Source: Leeuwenhoekiella sp.
Lineage (GTDB): Bacteria; Bacteroidota; Bacteroidia; Flavobacteriales; Flavobacteriaceae
DNA length: 64,000 nt
Direction of reading: 5' to 3'
Assembly: GCA_002708845.1 (NCBI GenBank)
Contig: PAPI01000027.1
Coordinates: 1 to 64,000, forward strand
In this document: positions 16,086 through 25,286 of the stretch, piece by piece
How positions within the stretch are numbered: position 1 is the stretch's first letter
How the letters are laid out: each line of letters begins with the position of its first letter
Position numbers and translations under genes: made by a program
The notes under the pieces: generated by a model
The model's input: the letters and a program-made list of their open reading frames with translations, nothing else
What the model was told of the DNA's origin: nothing
The model's database searches: none

Positions 16086-16346
16086 ATGAAATTTTTACAA
16101 ACCATTCTCATTATACTGCTTATCTTTTTTGCGCTCCGCGTAATACTGCGCCTTGCTGCGCCATATATTATGCGGTACATTGCTAAAAAAGCCGGAGAGC
16201 GTTTTCAGAATATGGCGCAAGGTTTTCAAGGCAAACAAAATCCACCTCAGCGCGAAGGAGAAACCGTAATCGATAAGGTGCCAAGACAAGACACACACGC
16301 AAAGAAAAACGTGGGGGAATATGTCGATTACGAAGAAATTGACTAA
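16086..16346 (+). CDS. DUF4834 family small membrane protein
   Basis: 86 residues: one N-terminal transmembrane helix (about residues 4-28) with a positive-charged segment after it, then an acidic end VGEYVDYEEID. This fits DUF4834, a family I know from Bacteroidota. Function unknown. It lies 29 bp before the YfhO gene and is probably cotranscribed with it. Confidence 0.75.
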   Translation: MKFLQTILIILLIFFALRVILRLAAPYIMRYIAKKAGERFQNMAQGFQGKQNPPQREGETVIDKVPRQDTHAKKNVGEYVDYEEID

Positions 16347-16375
16347 TTTCCACCCCTAAGTTTTAGCACTTCAAT

Positions 16376-18814
16376 ATGACTTTTTCGTTTAAAAAGATAC
16401 TACCACACCTCGCTGTGGTTTTGGTTTTTATAGTTACTGCACTTCTGTATTTCAGCCCGGTTCTTTCGGGTAAAAAAATGTATCAAAGCGATATACAGCA
16501 ATACCGCGGTATGGCCAAAGAATTAATGGATTACCGGGAGCAAACCGGGGAGGAGCTATACTGGACCGATGCTGCTTTTGGTGGTATGCCCACTTATCAA
16601 CTCGGAGCAAAGTACCCCCACAACTGGATTAAGAGTCTCGACCTTGGTATTCGTTTTTTACCACGCCCTGCAGACTACTTATTTCTCTATTTTATAGGTT
16701 TTTATATTCTGTTACTGGTTTTGAAACTCGATTGGCGATATGCTGGTTTGGGTGCGCTGGCATTTGGTTTTAGCAGTTATCTTATCATAATTCTCGGGGT
16801 GGGACACAACGCAAAGGCGCATGCTATCGCCTATATGCCGCTGGTTTTAAGCGGAATTTTACTCACCTTCCGGAAAAAATACATTTGGGGTTTTTTGCTT
16901 ACGGCAGTGGCTATGGCACTCGAGATTGTGGCAAACCACGTGCAAATGACGTATTACCTGATGCTACTGGTAATTGTTTTGGGTATTGCGTATTTCATAG
17001 ATGCGATTCGCAAAAAAGAATTGCCGCATTTCTTTAAAAGTGTTGGCATTTTATTTTTGGCCGTGGGTCTTGCAATAGGATCTAATGCTGCCAGTCTAAT
17101 GGCCACTTCAGAATACAGCAATTTCAGTACCCGTGGAACCAGTGAACTCACCATCAATCCTGATGGTACACCCAAAGAGGACGTTGCTGGTCTGGATAAA
17201 GCTTATATCAATCAATACAGTTATGGCATAGCTGAAACGCTTGATCTTTTTATAGCTGGTTTGTATGGAGGTTCAAACTCTGAGCCTTATGATAAGGACA
17301 GCGCTTTTACCGAATTTTTAATGCGCCAAGGCGTTCCACCTGCACAGGTCGAATCTATTTTTGGTCAGTTTGGCTTGTATTATTGGGGGAGTCAACCGGG
17401 TGTTTCTGGTCCTGCGTACTTGGGTGCTGTAGTGGTGTTTTTATTTGTGCTTGGCCTGTTTATGGTGCGCGGTCGCTTAAAATGGTGGCTTACAGGAGGG
17501 ACTGTATTGGCTTTATTACTGAGCTATGGCGGAAATTTAGCCTGGTTTACCGATTTATGGATTGATTACTTCCCACTTTACAATAAGTTTAGAGCTGTTA
17601 CTTCCATTCAGGTAATAGCTGAATTGTGCGTGCCGGTTCTGGCTATCTTCGGTCTTTACAAAGTGTTGCAAAAAACCGAACCTCAGGATCGTAAGCTTAA
17701 TGCTTTGAAATGGACGACCGGTATTACCGGTGGTCTGGCACTTATTATTCTGTTGTTTAATGGTAACCTGTTCTCCTTTGCGGGAGGAAATGATGCCTAT
17801 TACATTCAGAATTTTGGGATGGAATTTATCAATGCCGTTAAAGAAGACCGAAAGGCTTTATTGGTAAGTGATACCATCAAGACGCTTGTTTTGGTCTTGC
17901 TTGCTGCAGGATTGATTTGGTTTTACCTAAAAGATAAACTGAAGGAAACTCAGGTAATTATTGCAATAGCAGTGCTGATTGTTTTTGACCTGGTAAATGT
18001 AGACTGGCGTTATGTAAATACCGAAAACTTTATGAGCGCCCGCCTTGTAGAGCAGCCTTTTCAGGCAACACCGGCCGATAAAGAGATTTTAAAAGATACC
18101 ACCCGCTATCGGGTTTATGAGCAAAGTATAGGCCTTAATGGGGCTCGCACCAGTTATTTTCACAATTCAATAGGTGGTTATCACGGGGCTAAGCCCGCAC
18201 GCCTGCAGGATTTGATCGAGTTTTATTTGTACGAGGGTAATCTGGTTCCGCTTAATTTACTGAATACGAAGTACATCATTACGCAAAACGAAGAAGGGCA
18301 GGAGCAGGTACAGGTTAATTCTCAGGCTGCAGGTAATGTCTGGTTTGTACAGAATGTAAAAATTGTACCCGATGCTGATGCCGAAATACAGGCTTTAGAT
18401 AGCATTAATGTACGTCAAACCGCAGTTATTCAGCAGGAGTTTGCAGGTTCTTTAGATCGAACCGTGTTTCCGCAGGATTCTACTCAGTCTATAAAATTGG
18501 TGGAGCACCGCGGGGATTATTTAAAGTACCTATCGAATGCGAAATCAGAAAAACTGGCTGTTTTTAGCGAAGTGTATTATCCTAACGGATGGCAGGCGTA
18601 CATCGATGGGCAGCCGACTGATTATTTTAAGGTGGATTATATTTTACGTGGAATGAAAGTGCCGTCCGGAAAGCACACGATTGAGTTTAAGTTTGAGCCT
18701 CAGGTAGTCAGGACCGGAAGTACCATTAGCCTGGCAAGTAATGTTATTTTAGTACTATTACTTCTTGGAGCTTTGGCTTTCAGCATTAAAAGGTCTCGGG
18801 AGACTAAAGCATAA
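16376..18814 (+). CDS. YfhO family multi-pass membrane protein
   Basis: 812 residues with about twelve transmembrane helices followed by a C-terminal periplasmic domain (about residues 580-775) and a last helix. YfhO proteins are GT-C-like and are implicated in glycosylation of lipoteichoic acid or other surface polymers in Gram-positives; the role in Bacteroidota is unclear. Early motifs such as YQSDIQQYRG and FGGMPTYQ agree with the Bacteroidota members. Followed by a glycosyltransferase and a flippase, which supports a role in surface glycan assembly. Confidence 0.8.
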   Translation: MTFSFKKILPHLAVVLVFIVTALLYFSPVLSGKKMYQSDIQQYRGMAKELMDYREQTGEELYWTDAAFGGMPTYQLGAKYPHNWIKSLDLGIRFLPRPADYLFLYFIGFYILLLVLKLDWRYAGLGALAFGFSSYLIIILGVGHNAKAHAIAYMPLVLSGILLTFRKKYIWGFLLTAVAMALEIVANHVQMTYYLMLLVIVLGIAYFIDAIRKKELPHFFKSVGILFLAVGLAIGSNAASLMATSEYSNFSTRGTSELTINPDGTPKEDVAGLDKAYINQYSYGIAETLDLFIAGLYGGSNSEPYDKDSAFTEFLMRQGVPPAQVESIFGQFGLYYWGSQPGVSGPAYLGAVVVFLFVLGLFMVRGRLKWWLTGGTVLALLLSYGGNLAWFTDLWIDYFPLYNKFRAVTSIQVIAELCVPVLAIFGLYKVLQKTEPQDRKLNALKWTTGITGGLALIILLFNGNLFSFAGGNDAYYIQNFGMEFINAVKEDRKALLVSDTIKTLVLVLLAAGLIWFYLKDKLKETQVIIAIAVLIVFDLVNVDWRYVNTENFMSARLVEQPFQATPADKEILKDTTRYRVYEQSIGLNGARTSYFHNSIGGYHGAKPARLQDLIEFYLYEGNLVPLNLLNTKYIITQNEEGQEQVQVNSQAAGNVWFVQNVKIVPDADAEIQALDSINVRQTAVIQQEFAGSLDRTVFPQDSTQSIKLVEHRGDYLKYLSNAKSEKLAVFSEVYYPNGWQAYIDGQPTDYFKVDYILRGMKVPSGKHTIEFKFEPQVVRTGSTISLASNVILVLLLLGALAFSIKRSRETKA

Positions 18815-18841
18815 GAGCGATTTAACTAAATACGCATTGCA

Positions 18842-20125
18842 TTGAAAAAGGCGCTGATCATCTGTTATTATTGGCCTCCCGCAGGTGGACCGGGGGTGCA
18901 GCGCTGGCTAAAATTTGTAAAATATCTCAGGGATTTTGATATCGAACCTGTGGTTTACGTTCCTCAAAACCCACATTATCCCATTAAAGATGAAAGCCTT
19001 GTAGCTGAAATACCCGAGGGAATTGAGGTTATTAAACAACCTGTCTTTGAACCCTATGCTTTGGCTTCGGCATTTTCAAAGAAGAGCACTGAGCAACTGA
19101 GTTCAGGCATTATTAAGGCGGAAGAGAAGCAGTCTGTTGTTCAAAAACTGATGCTTTTTGTGCGTGGAAATCTGTTTATCCCCGATGCGCGAAAATTCTG
19201 GATTAAACCATCGGTACGCTTTCTGAAAAATTACCTCGAGAATAATCCTGTAGATTGTATCATTACAACCGGACCTCCACATAGCCTTCATTTGATAGGT
19301 CTTCGGCTTAAAACGATAATCGGTTTACCCTGGCTGGCCGATTTTAGGGATCCCTGGACGCAAATTGGGTATCAAAAAAAATTAAAGCTTACCCGTGCTG
19401 CTCAACGAAAGCACAAGCAACTTGAACACCAGGTGCTCACAGGTGCCGATCATATTTTGGTCACGAGTTATGCGACTCAAAAGTTGTTTGAGAAACAAAC
19501 CTCAAAACCGGTAAGCTGTATTACCAATGGTTTTGATGAGGAACAAATATTAGATGTTAATCTTGATAAATCCTTTAGCCTTTCGCACATAGGTTCGCTA
19601 CTTGAAGATCGAAACCCTAAGGTTTTATGGGAAGTGTTGCGGGAGCTTAAAGAAGAATTTCCAAACTTTGAAACGGATTTAAGAATCAATCTGGCCGGAA
19701 AGGTTAGTGCTTCGGTTGTCGATTCTATAAAAGCGGAAGGATTGGAGGAAAACCTGAAGTTACATGGTTACATTTCGCATCGGGAGGCATTAAAAATGCA
19801 ACATCGTAGTCCGATTTTGATTTTGATCGAAATAGATTCCGAAGAGACCCAATTAATAATTCCGGGTAAATTATTTGAGTATCTTGCGGCACGGCGACCT
19901 GTTTTGGCAATAGGGCCTCCACAATCAGATGTCAGAAAACTTTTAGTTGATACCGATGCTGGATTCTATTATGAGTATACTCAGAAAGAAAAGCTTAAAA
20001 AAACTTTGAAAAACTGGTACAGGGCATATAAAGAGTCTGAGATCACTACAGCTCACACCAATTTGCAAGCATTTACACGCAAGCAATTAACGGCAGAACT
20101 TGCAGCTATTTTACACCGTTTATAA
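18842..20125 (+). CDS. glycosyltransferase, GT4-like (TTG start)
   Basis: 427 residues. The start is TTG at 18842: the motif KKALIICYYWPPAGGPG that follows is the glycosyltransferase N-terminus and no ATG or GTG precedes it in frame nearby. The C-terminal Rossmann domain has the donor-binding pattern PGKLFEYLAARRPVLAIG near residue 340. It should transfer a sugar from a nucleotide donor to a lipid-linked or surface acceptor in the cytoplasm. Only 2 bp separate its stop from the flippase start, so they form one operon. Confidence 0.85.
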   Translation: MKKALIICYYWPPAGGPGVQRWLKFVKYLRDFDIEPVVYVPQNPHYPIKDESLVAEIPEGIEVIKQPVFEPYALASAFSKKSTEQLSSGIIKAEEKQSVVQKLMLFVRGNLFIPDARKFWIKPSVRFLKNYLENNPVDCIITTGPPHSLHLIGLRLKTIIGLPWLADFRDPWTQIGYQKKLKLTRAAQRKHKQLEHQVLTGADHILVTSYATQKLFEKQTSKPVSCITNGFDEEQILDVNLDKSFSLSHIGSLLEDRNPKVLWEVLRELKEEFPNFETDLRINLAGKVSASVVDSIKAEGLEENLKLHGYISHREALKMQHRSPILILIEIDSEETQLIIPGKLFEYLAARRPVLAIGPPQSDVRKLLVDTDAGFYYEYTQKEKLKKTLKNWYRAYKESEITTAHTNLQAFTRKQLTAELAAILHRL

Positions 20126-20127
20126 TT

Positions 20128-21597
20128 ATGGGTATTGTTGCATCACAATCGGTTAAAAATCTCATTACTACCTATCTGGGTTTTGGTATAGGCGCGCTTA
20201 ATACGCTGGTGCTTTATGTGCAGTTTTTCAAAGATGAGTATTACGGCCTGGTTGGCTTTTTGTTAAGTACAGCCACACTTATAATGCCTTTTGCTTCGGT
20301 AGGGGTTCAAAACACATTGATTAAGTTTTACTCGAAATACTCGGGTAGGCAGCAGGATGTTTTTTTGACTTTTATGCTGATTTTACCTGTGCTGGTAATT
20401 CTTCCTCTAGTATTTGTTTCTGGCTTACTCTACGATTCGATAAGTGATTTTTTAGCTTCAGAAAATGAAATCGTTCGTCCCTATGTCTATTTAATAGGAA
20501 TTATAGCAATTGCAATGGCCTATTTTGAAATAGGTTATGCCTGGGCGAAGACTCAGCTGCAAAGTGTTTTTGGGACGGTAATGAATGAAGTGTTTCATCG
20601 CTTTGGGGTGATGGTTTTACTGCTGCTTTTTTCCGCTGATCTTTTAAATATTCCGCAGTTTATGTATGGGTTAACCCTGGTATATCTGTTGCGAATGGTC
20701 ATTATGCTTACGTATGCTTTTCACTTGCGAATGCCACGTTTTAAAATAGCAATTCCTGAAGAAGTGTCCAGTATTCTAAAATATGCTGTTTTGATCATTC
20801 TTGCAGGATCGGTAGCTGTGATGATTCTGGATATTGATATGTTTATGTTGGGAAAATTGGTTGCTATTGAAAATGTAGCCTATTACGCCGTTGCGATTTA
20901 CATCGCTGCGGTTATTGCCGTGCCGGCGCGTGCGATGCATCAGATAATCTATCCGCTAACAGCAACATATTTGAATGACCGGAGGTTTTTGGAACTAAAA
21001 GATTTGTATAAGAAAAGTTCGCTGACGCTTTTAGTAGTTTCAGGGCTTATTTTTTTGTTGATTATTTGCAATATAAAAAGTCTGTATTTGGTCTTGGATC
21101 CTTCGTATAGCAAAGGTTTATATGTGGTTTTACTTATTTCTCTGGCCAAACTGGCTGATAATATTATGGGAAACAACAACGCGATTCTTTACAATTCAGA
21201 TTACTATAGGTTGGTGTTGATTTTAGGAATTATTCTGGTGGTGGTTGCGGTGATTCTCAATTTAATATTTATACCTAGTTTAGGTGTTAATGGGGCGGCG
21301 ATTGCGACCTTTATAGCTTCGGTAGGTTATGTAATAGCCAAGATTGCTGTGGTTTATTCCAAATTTAAAATGCAGCCTTTTACGCAAGAATCAATACGGG
21401 TAGGAGCTTTGCTTATAGTTTTAGGCTGTGGTTTTTACTTCTGGGATTTTTCGGTTAGTCCTATTATTGCGATTGCCTTGAAATCAGTGCTTTTAACCGC
21501 GATTTATAGCGCAGCAGTATACCTATTCAAAATGTCTCCTGAAGTTACCGGTTGGGTTGATCAGGTAGTATTCAAAAGAAAATCCCGCTCTGAATAA
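20128..21597 (+). CDS. polysaccharide / O-antigen flippase (MATE-like, Wzx type)
   Basis: 489 residues with about fourteen transmembrane helices and the layout of the polysaccharide-biosynthesis transporters (Wzx/RfbX, MOP superfamily). It would flip a lipid-linked glycan across the cytoplasmic membrane. The glycosyltransferase directly upstream and YfhO before it support this. No polymerase is found in the window. Confidence 0.85.
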   Translation: MGIVASQSVKNLITTYLGFGIGALNTLVLYVQFFKDEYYGLVGFLLSTATLIMPFASVGVQNTLIKFYSKYSGRQQDVFLTFMLILPVLVILPLVFVSGLLYDSISDFLASENEIVRPYVYLIGIIAIAMAYFEIGYAWAKTQLQSVFGTVMNEVFHRFGVMVLLLLFSADLLNIPQFMYGLTLVYLLRMVIMLTYAFHLRMPRFKIAIPEEVSSILKYAVLIILAGSVAVMILDIDMFMLGKLVAIENVAYYAVAIYIAAVIAVPARAMHQIIYPLTATYLNDRRFLELKDLYKKSSLTLLVVSGLIFLLIICNIKSLYLVLDPSYSKGLYVVLLISLAKLADNIMGNNNAILYNSDYYRLVLILGIILVVVAVILNLIFIPSLGVNGAAIATFIASVGYVIAKIAVVYSKFKMQPFTQESIRVGALLIVLGCGFYFWDFSVSPIIAIALKSVLLTAIYSAAVYLFKMSPEVTGWVDQVVFKRKSRSE

Positions 21598-21613
21598 ATC
21601 AGAAACGGGACCT
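21588..21613 (-). terminator. terminator hairpin for the leftward Arg/Ser-rich gene
   Basis: TCCCGCTCTGA / TCAGAAACGGGA forms a stem with an internal bulge. On the minus strand it is followed by TTTTCTTTT, so it serves the gene ending at 21668; it overlaps the last codons of the flippase gene. Confidence 0.55.
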
Positions 21614-21667
21614 TCCAAACTAACCAACCAAAAAATCAATCTTAATCCATCAACTGGATATTGAATT

Positions 21668-23086
21668 TTATCCTCTGCCTCTTCCGGAGTTACCTCTAGA
21701 TCGGCTTGCATCAGAACTACGTGTTCTGCTGCTGCTTGAGCTACGTACAGCATTACTACTGCGTGAGCTTTGAGAGCGTTGCTGCACACTGCGTTGTGGT
21801 GTACTACTTCTTTGACTTACCTGACGCTGTGGATCTGCCCTACGAGCTTGCGTTTGACGGCTTGAATTGCTTCGCTGTGCTACCAGTCGCTGCGGCGTTG
21901 TAGTTCTCACCTGAGTATTACGGTTAGAAGACGAACTTCTAGCCTGTGTATTTCGATTTGTAGTACTACGCTGCGCTACCTGACGCTGTGGAGCAGTAGT
22001 TCTTACCTGGCTGTTACGGTTAGAAGATGAACTTCTGGCCTGTACATTTCGGTCTGAATTACTACGCTGTGCTACCTGACGTTGCGGAGTAGCATTACGC
22101 TGTCTGCTAGCAGTATTTTGAGATCTGCTTTGTGCACTACGAGCATTATTTTGTGAGCTTCGCGACTCACTACTTCTACTAACTGTATTACGATCTGTAG
22201 ATCTTGAATTTATAATAGCATTATTAGAACGATTTGAGCTTGATCTTCCATTAGTTACACTACGTGAATTAGATGTTCTTCCGTTTGATGTACTACGTAC
22301 ATTTCGATCATTAGAACTTCTGCTGTAAGCTGAACTTCTTGATGCTGAAGATCTGCTAGAGCTACGATCTGAATTTACTCGCTGACGAGCATCATAATAA
22401 CTACCTCTTCTCGCATTGTTATGTGCAACACGACCTCTGGGACGTTTAAAATCATGATATGCATTACGGTAACCGTTGCGATATCCTAAAGCATAATGAC
22501 TGCGGTGGTAGGCATAATCATAACGTACTGGTGAATAGTACCTTCTGTACGGTCTGTTATATACTAAACATCTGTCAAAATAAGGTCTGTAAAAGAAATT
22601 GTGATAGGGATGATACACATAATTTCTATTATAGATATTAATGAAACCACTTACGTGTGAAAATCGCGGACCATTATAAAATACACGCAGACCACCTACA
22701 TTGACAATACGATTGTTGTTGTAGTTAATGTAAACACTACCTGCCTGAATAATACGCCCCCAGTTATCGTAATAAACGGGTACACTTTCAATCTGAATAA
22801 CAGCACCAAAATCGTCATACTGTACAAATGGGTCATAATTGTAACCAGAATTGTAACTGATGTTTACCGGACCGGCGTTCACATTGACATTTACGTAGTT
22901 TTGAGCGATTTGTGGTAATACAAAATCAAATTCTCCATCTGGGTATACCGAAAACTCAACACCACCTTCAACGAAAATATAGCGGCTGCCGTCGTAATAA
23001 TTTCTATATACACCATCCAGAGTCTCCGCTTTCATCGGAGCAAGGCCTGTAAGCAGACCAACGAATAAAAAGATAAGATTTTTCAT
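21668..23086 (-). CDS. secreted Arg/Ser/Asn-rich repeat protein
   Basis: 472 residues from the ATG at 23086 (MKNLIFLFVGLL), which gives a signal peptide. The first 200 residues are Tyr/Asn-rich with beta repeats (VYYDNWGRIIQAGSVYINY) and then Tyr/His/Arg-rich. From about residue 215 to the end the chain is low complexity, made of Arg, Ser, Asn, Thr and Gln and ending GRGRG. A 32-residue unit (PQRQVAQRS at its head) is repeated almost three times. Very basic for an exported protein; adhesion to acidic surface polymers or DNA is conceivable, but nothing proves it. Family unknown. Confidence 0.7.
   Translation of the reverse strand: MKNLIFLFVGLLTGLAPMKAETLDGVYRNYYDGSRYIFVEGGVEFSVYPDGEFDFVLPQIAQNYVNVNVNAGPVNISYNSGYNYDPFVQYDDFGAVIQIESVPVYYDNWGRIIQAGSVYINYNNNRIVNVGGLRVFYNGPRFSHVSGFINIYNRNYVYHPYHNFFYRPYFDRCLVYNRPYRRYYSPVRYDYAYHRSHYALGYRNGYRNAYHDFKRPRGRVAHNNARRGSYYDARQRVNSDRSSSRSSASRSSAYSRSSNDRNVRSTSNGRTSNSRSVTNGRSSSNRSNNAIINSRSTDRNTVSRSSESRSSQNNARSAQSRSQNTASRQRNATPQRQVAQRSNSDRNVQARSSSSNRNSQVRTTAPQRQVAQRSTTNRNTQARSSSSNRNTQVRTTTPQRLVAQRSNSSRQTQARRADPQRQVSQRSSTPQRSVQQRSQSSRSSNAVRSSSSSRTRSSDASRSRGNSGRGRG
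21850..22090. repeat. 96-bp coding tandem repeat
   Basis: Almost three copies of a 96-bp unit that codes for PQRQVAQRS, NRN-QARSSSSNRN and QVRTT in the gene on the minus strand. The copies differ at several positions, so the array is not newly made. Confidence 0.65.
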
Positions 23087-23250
23087 AATAATAGGATTTA
23101 GATTGTTTGTACTCATTTTAGCTTTTTGGATGGTACATTATATATGCTACAAGTAGCGTGCCATAATTTGAAAAAGGTATATGATGCCTTGTGTAACAAA
23201 TAAGCTAAACCTGCTACCAATAAGCATAATCAATCAAAAATCAATCAATT

Positions 23251-23595
23251 ATGTTGCTTAGAGAAGATCGAAATTTAATAGTAATAGCGCATCTCAGTCA
23301 ATTATTAGATTTAGTTACCGGTTTTGGTGGTTTTGTGGTGCCACTTGTTATTTGGTTAACTCAAAAAGACAAGATAATGGGGATGGATGAATCAGGAAAA
23401 CAAATCCTGAATTTTCAAATTAGTCTGTTTTTATACTCCATTATCTGTATACCTGCAATTCTACTATGTGGTTTAGGGGTGTTTGGTATAATTGTGATCG
23501 GAATCATCGCACTGGTACTTCCGATTATTAATGCGATTAAGGCTGCAAATGGTGAACCCACGTATTATCCCGGAACCATTCAATTCCTGAAATAA
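23251..23595 (+). CDS. DUF4870 family small membrane protein
   Basis: 114 residues with three to four transmembrane helices. LIVIAHLSQLLDLVTG at the start and DESGKQILNFQISLFLY in the middle are typical of DUF4870/Tic20-like proteins of unknown function. Single gene followed by a strong terminator shared with amtB. Confidence 0.85.
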   Translation: MLLREDRNLIVIAHLSQLLDLVTGFGGFVVPLVIWLTQKDKIMGMDESGKQILNFQISLFLYSIICIPAILLCGLGVFGIIVIGIIALVLPIINAIKAANGEPTYYPGTIQFLK

Positions 23596-23611
23596 CTTTG
23601 CTACAAATGAA

Positions 23612-23636
23612 AAAACCGCGCCAGAAGCGCGGTTTT
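23612..23636. terminator. bidirectional terminator
   Basis: AAAACCGCGC-CAGAA-GCGCGGTTTT, a perfect 10-bp stem with A and T runs on both sides, between the convergent DUF4870 and ammonium-transporter genes. Confidence 0.85.
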
Positions 23637-23661
23637 AACAATATATAATTAAATCAACAAA

Positions 23662-24900
23662 TTAGTGCTCATTTAGACCAAAGTCTGGGTATGCACTCAT
23701 ACCATGCTCGTGCTCATCAAGACCTTCAAGTTCTTCTTTTTCAGAAACGCGAAGTCCCATAGTGACTTTAAGAACGAATAGGATAATAAATGCGGTTACA
23801 CAACAAAATGCACCTACGATACCTACACCAGTCAACTGAGTAAGGAATTGCTCCATACCCGCCATTGCGCCAAAGATACCAACGGCAAGTGTACCCCAGA
23901 TACCACAAATTAGGTGAACTGCAACAGCACCTACAGGATCATCCAGTTTTAGTTTGTCAACTAATGCAACACCAAACACAATAATTGCACCCGCAATAAG
24001 ACCAATAAGAACCGCATCGTTAGGTGTCATTTGATCTGCACCAGCAGTGATACCTACCAGACCACCTAAAATTCCGTTTAAGAACATGGTAAGATCATAG
24101 TTTTTGTACATAACAGTTGATACGATAAATGCACTAACACCACCTGCAGCTGCAGCCAGAGAAGTTGTAACCAATGTTAAAGAAGTTAATTCAGGATCTG
24201 CTGAAAGTACAGAACCTCCGTTAAAGCCAAACCAGCCTAACCAAAGGATAAGTACCCCTGCAGCAGCAAACGGGATATTATGACCCGGGATTGCCTTAGG
24301 CTTACCGTTTTCATCAAATTTACCGATACGTGCTCCAAGTAGGTAGATTGCTATTAGCGCAGCCCATCCTCCTACAGAGTGTACTAAAGTAGAACCAGCG
24401 AAGTCATAGAAGCCCATAGCATCTAAGAAACCGCCACCCCATTTCCAGGAGCCTACAATAGGATATACAAGACCTACATAGATTACGGTGAAAACCATGA
24501 AACTTCCCAGTTTAATACGCTCAGCAACTGCTCCAGATACAATAGTAGCTGCGGTTGCGGCAAACATACCTTGAAAAAGGAAATCTGTCCACCAGGTGTA
24601 TCCACCGTCTGCATATTCCGGAGTCATTCCATTTTCAGGAGGAGCGATACCAAAACCGGCAAAACTAAAGATACCAGATGAATCTTCTGCAAAGCCCGGG
24701 TACATAAGGTTAAATCCACCTACGTAGTAAACCAGAAGGCCTACGCAAATGATAAAAACGTTTTTAAATAAAATATTGATTGTGTTTTTCTCACGAGTAA
24801 GTCCAATTTCAAGAAAGGAGAAACCCAGGTGCATAAAAAACACCAGCCCGGTACAGATCATCATCCATACGTTGTTTGCTGTAAATAATCCTGCTTCCAT
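23662..24900 (-). CDS. amtB: ammonium transporter
   Basis: 412 residues, eleven predicted transmembrane helices. The conserved DFAGSTLVHSVGGWAAL (first pore His) and AVAVHLICGIWGTLAVG (second pore His) motifs identify Amt/MEP/Rh. It brings ammonium into the cell for glutamine and glutamate synthesis. Third gene of a leftward operon with the porin and P-II genes, 29 bp after P-II; P-II proteins gate Amt channels by inserting the T-loop, so the linkage is functional. Confidence 0.95.
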   Translation of the reverse strand: MEAGLFTANNVWMMICTGLVFFMHLGFSFLEIGLTREKNTINILFKNVFIICVGLLVYYVGGFNLMYPGFAEDSSGIFSFAGFGIAPPENGMTPEYADGGYTWWTDFLFQGMFAATAATIVSGAVAERIKLGSFMVFTVIYVGLVYPIVGSWKWGGGFLDAMGFYDFAGSTLVHSVGGWAALIAIYLLGARIGKFDENGKPKAIPGHNIPFAAAGVLILWLGWFGFNGGSVLSADPELTSLTLVTTSLAAAAGGVSAFIVSTVMYKNYDLTMFLNGILGGLVGITAGADQMTPNDAVLIGLIAGAIIVFGVALVDKLKLDDPVGAVAVHLICGIWGTLAVGIFGAMAGMEQFLTQLTGVGIVGAFCCVTAFIILFVLKVTMGLRVSEKEELEGLDEHEHGMSAYPDFGLNEH

Positions 24901-24929
24901 ATATTAAGTTATTTTGATAAGGTTAATTT

Positions 24930-25268
24930 TTAGTTTAAAGTGTCTCCACCTTTCTTTCCGGTTCTGATTCGGTAAGCTTCTTCTACATTAGAGACAAAGA
25001 TTTTACCGTCACCTACTTCTCCTGTAGCACCAGACTCAAGTATTGCGCTTATTGCAGCTTGCTCAAAGTCATCGTTAACTACTATAGAAAGGTATCTGCG
25101 TTGAATATCGCTGGTACTGTATGATACTCCACGGTATACGTGCCCGTGTTTTTCGTTTCCTAAACCGGTAACATCCCAGTAAGAAAAGAAGTTTACTCCT
25201 TTTTCGTGCAGCGCTTTTTTAACAGCTGAAAACTTAGATTTTCTAATAATTGCTTCAATTTTTTTCAT
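24930..25268 (-). CDS. P-II family nitrogen regulator
   Basis: 112 residues, the normal size. It senses ATP/ADP and 2-oxoglutarate and controls the partner ammonium transporter. A Tyr (Tyr50, in RGVSYSTSD) stands where the uridylylated Tyr51 of enteric GlnB lies, but the T-loop around it is different, so I would not assume uridylylation. The C-terminal signature GEVGDGKIFV is complete. The gene sits between the porin and amtB. Confidence 0.9.
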   Translation of the reverse strand: MKKIEAIIRKSKFSAVKKALHEKGVNFFSYWDVTGLGNEKHGHVYRGVSYSTSDIQRRYLSIVVNDDFEQAAISAILESGATGEVGDGKIFVSNVEEAYRIRTGKKGGDTLN

Positions 25269-25286
25269 TGTAAATGTGATTTTAGA

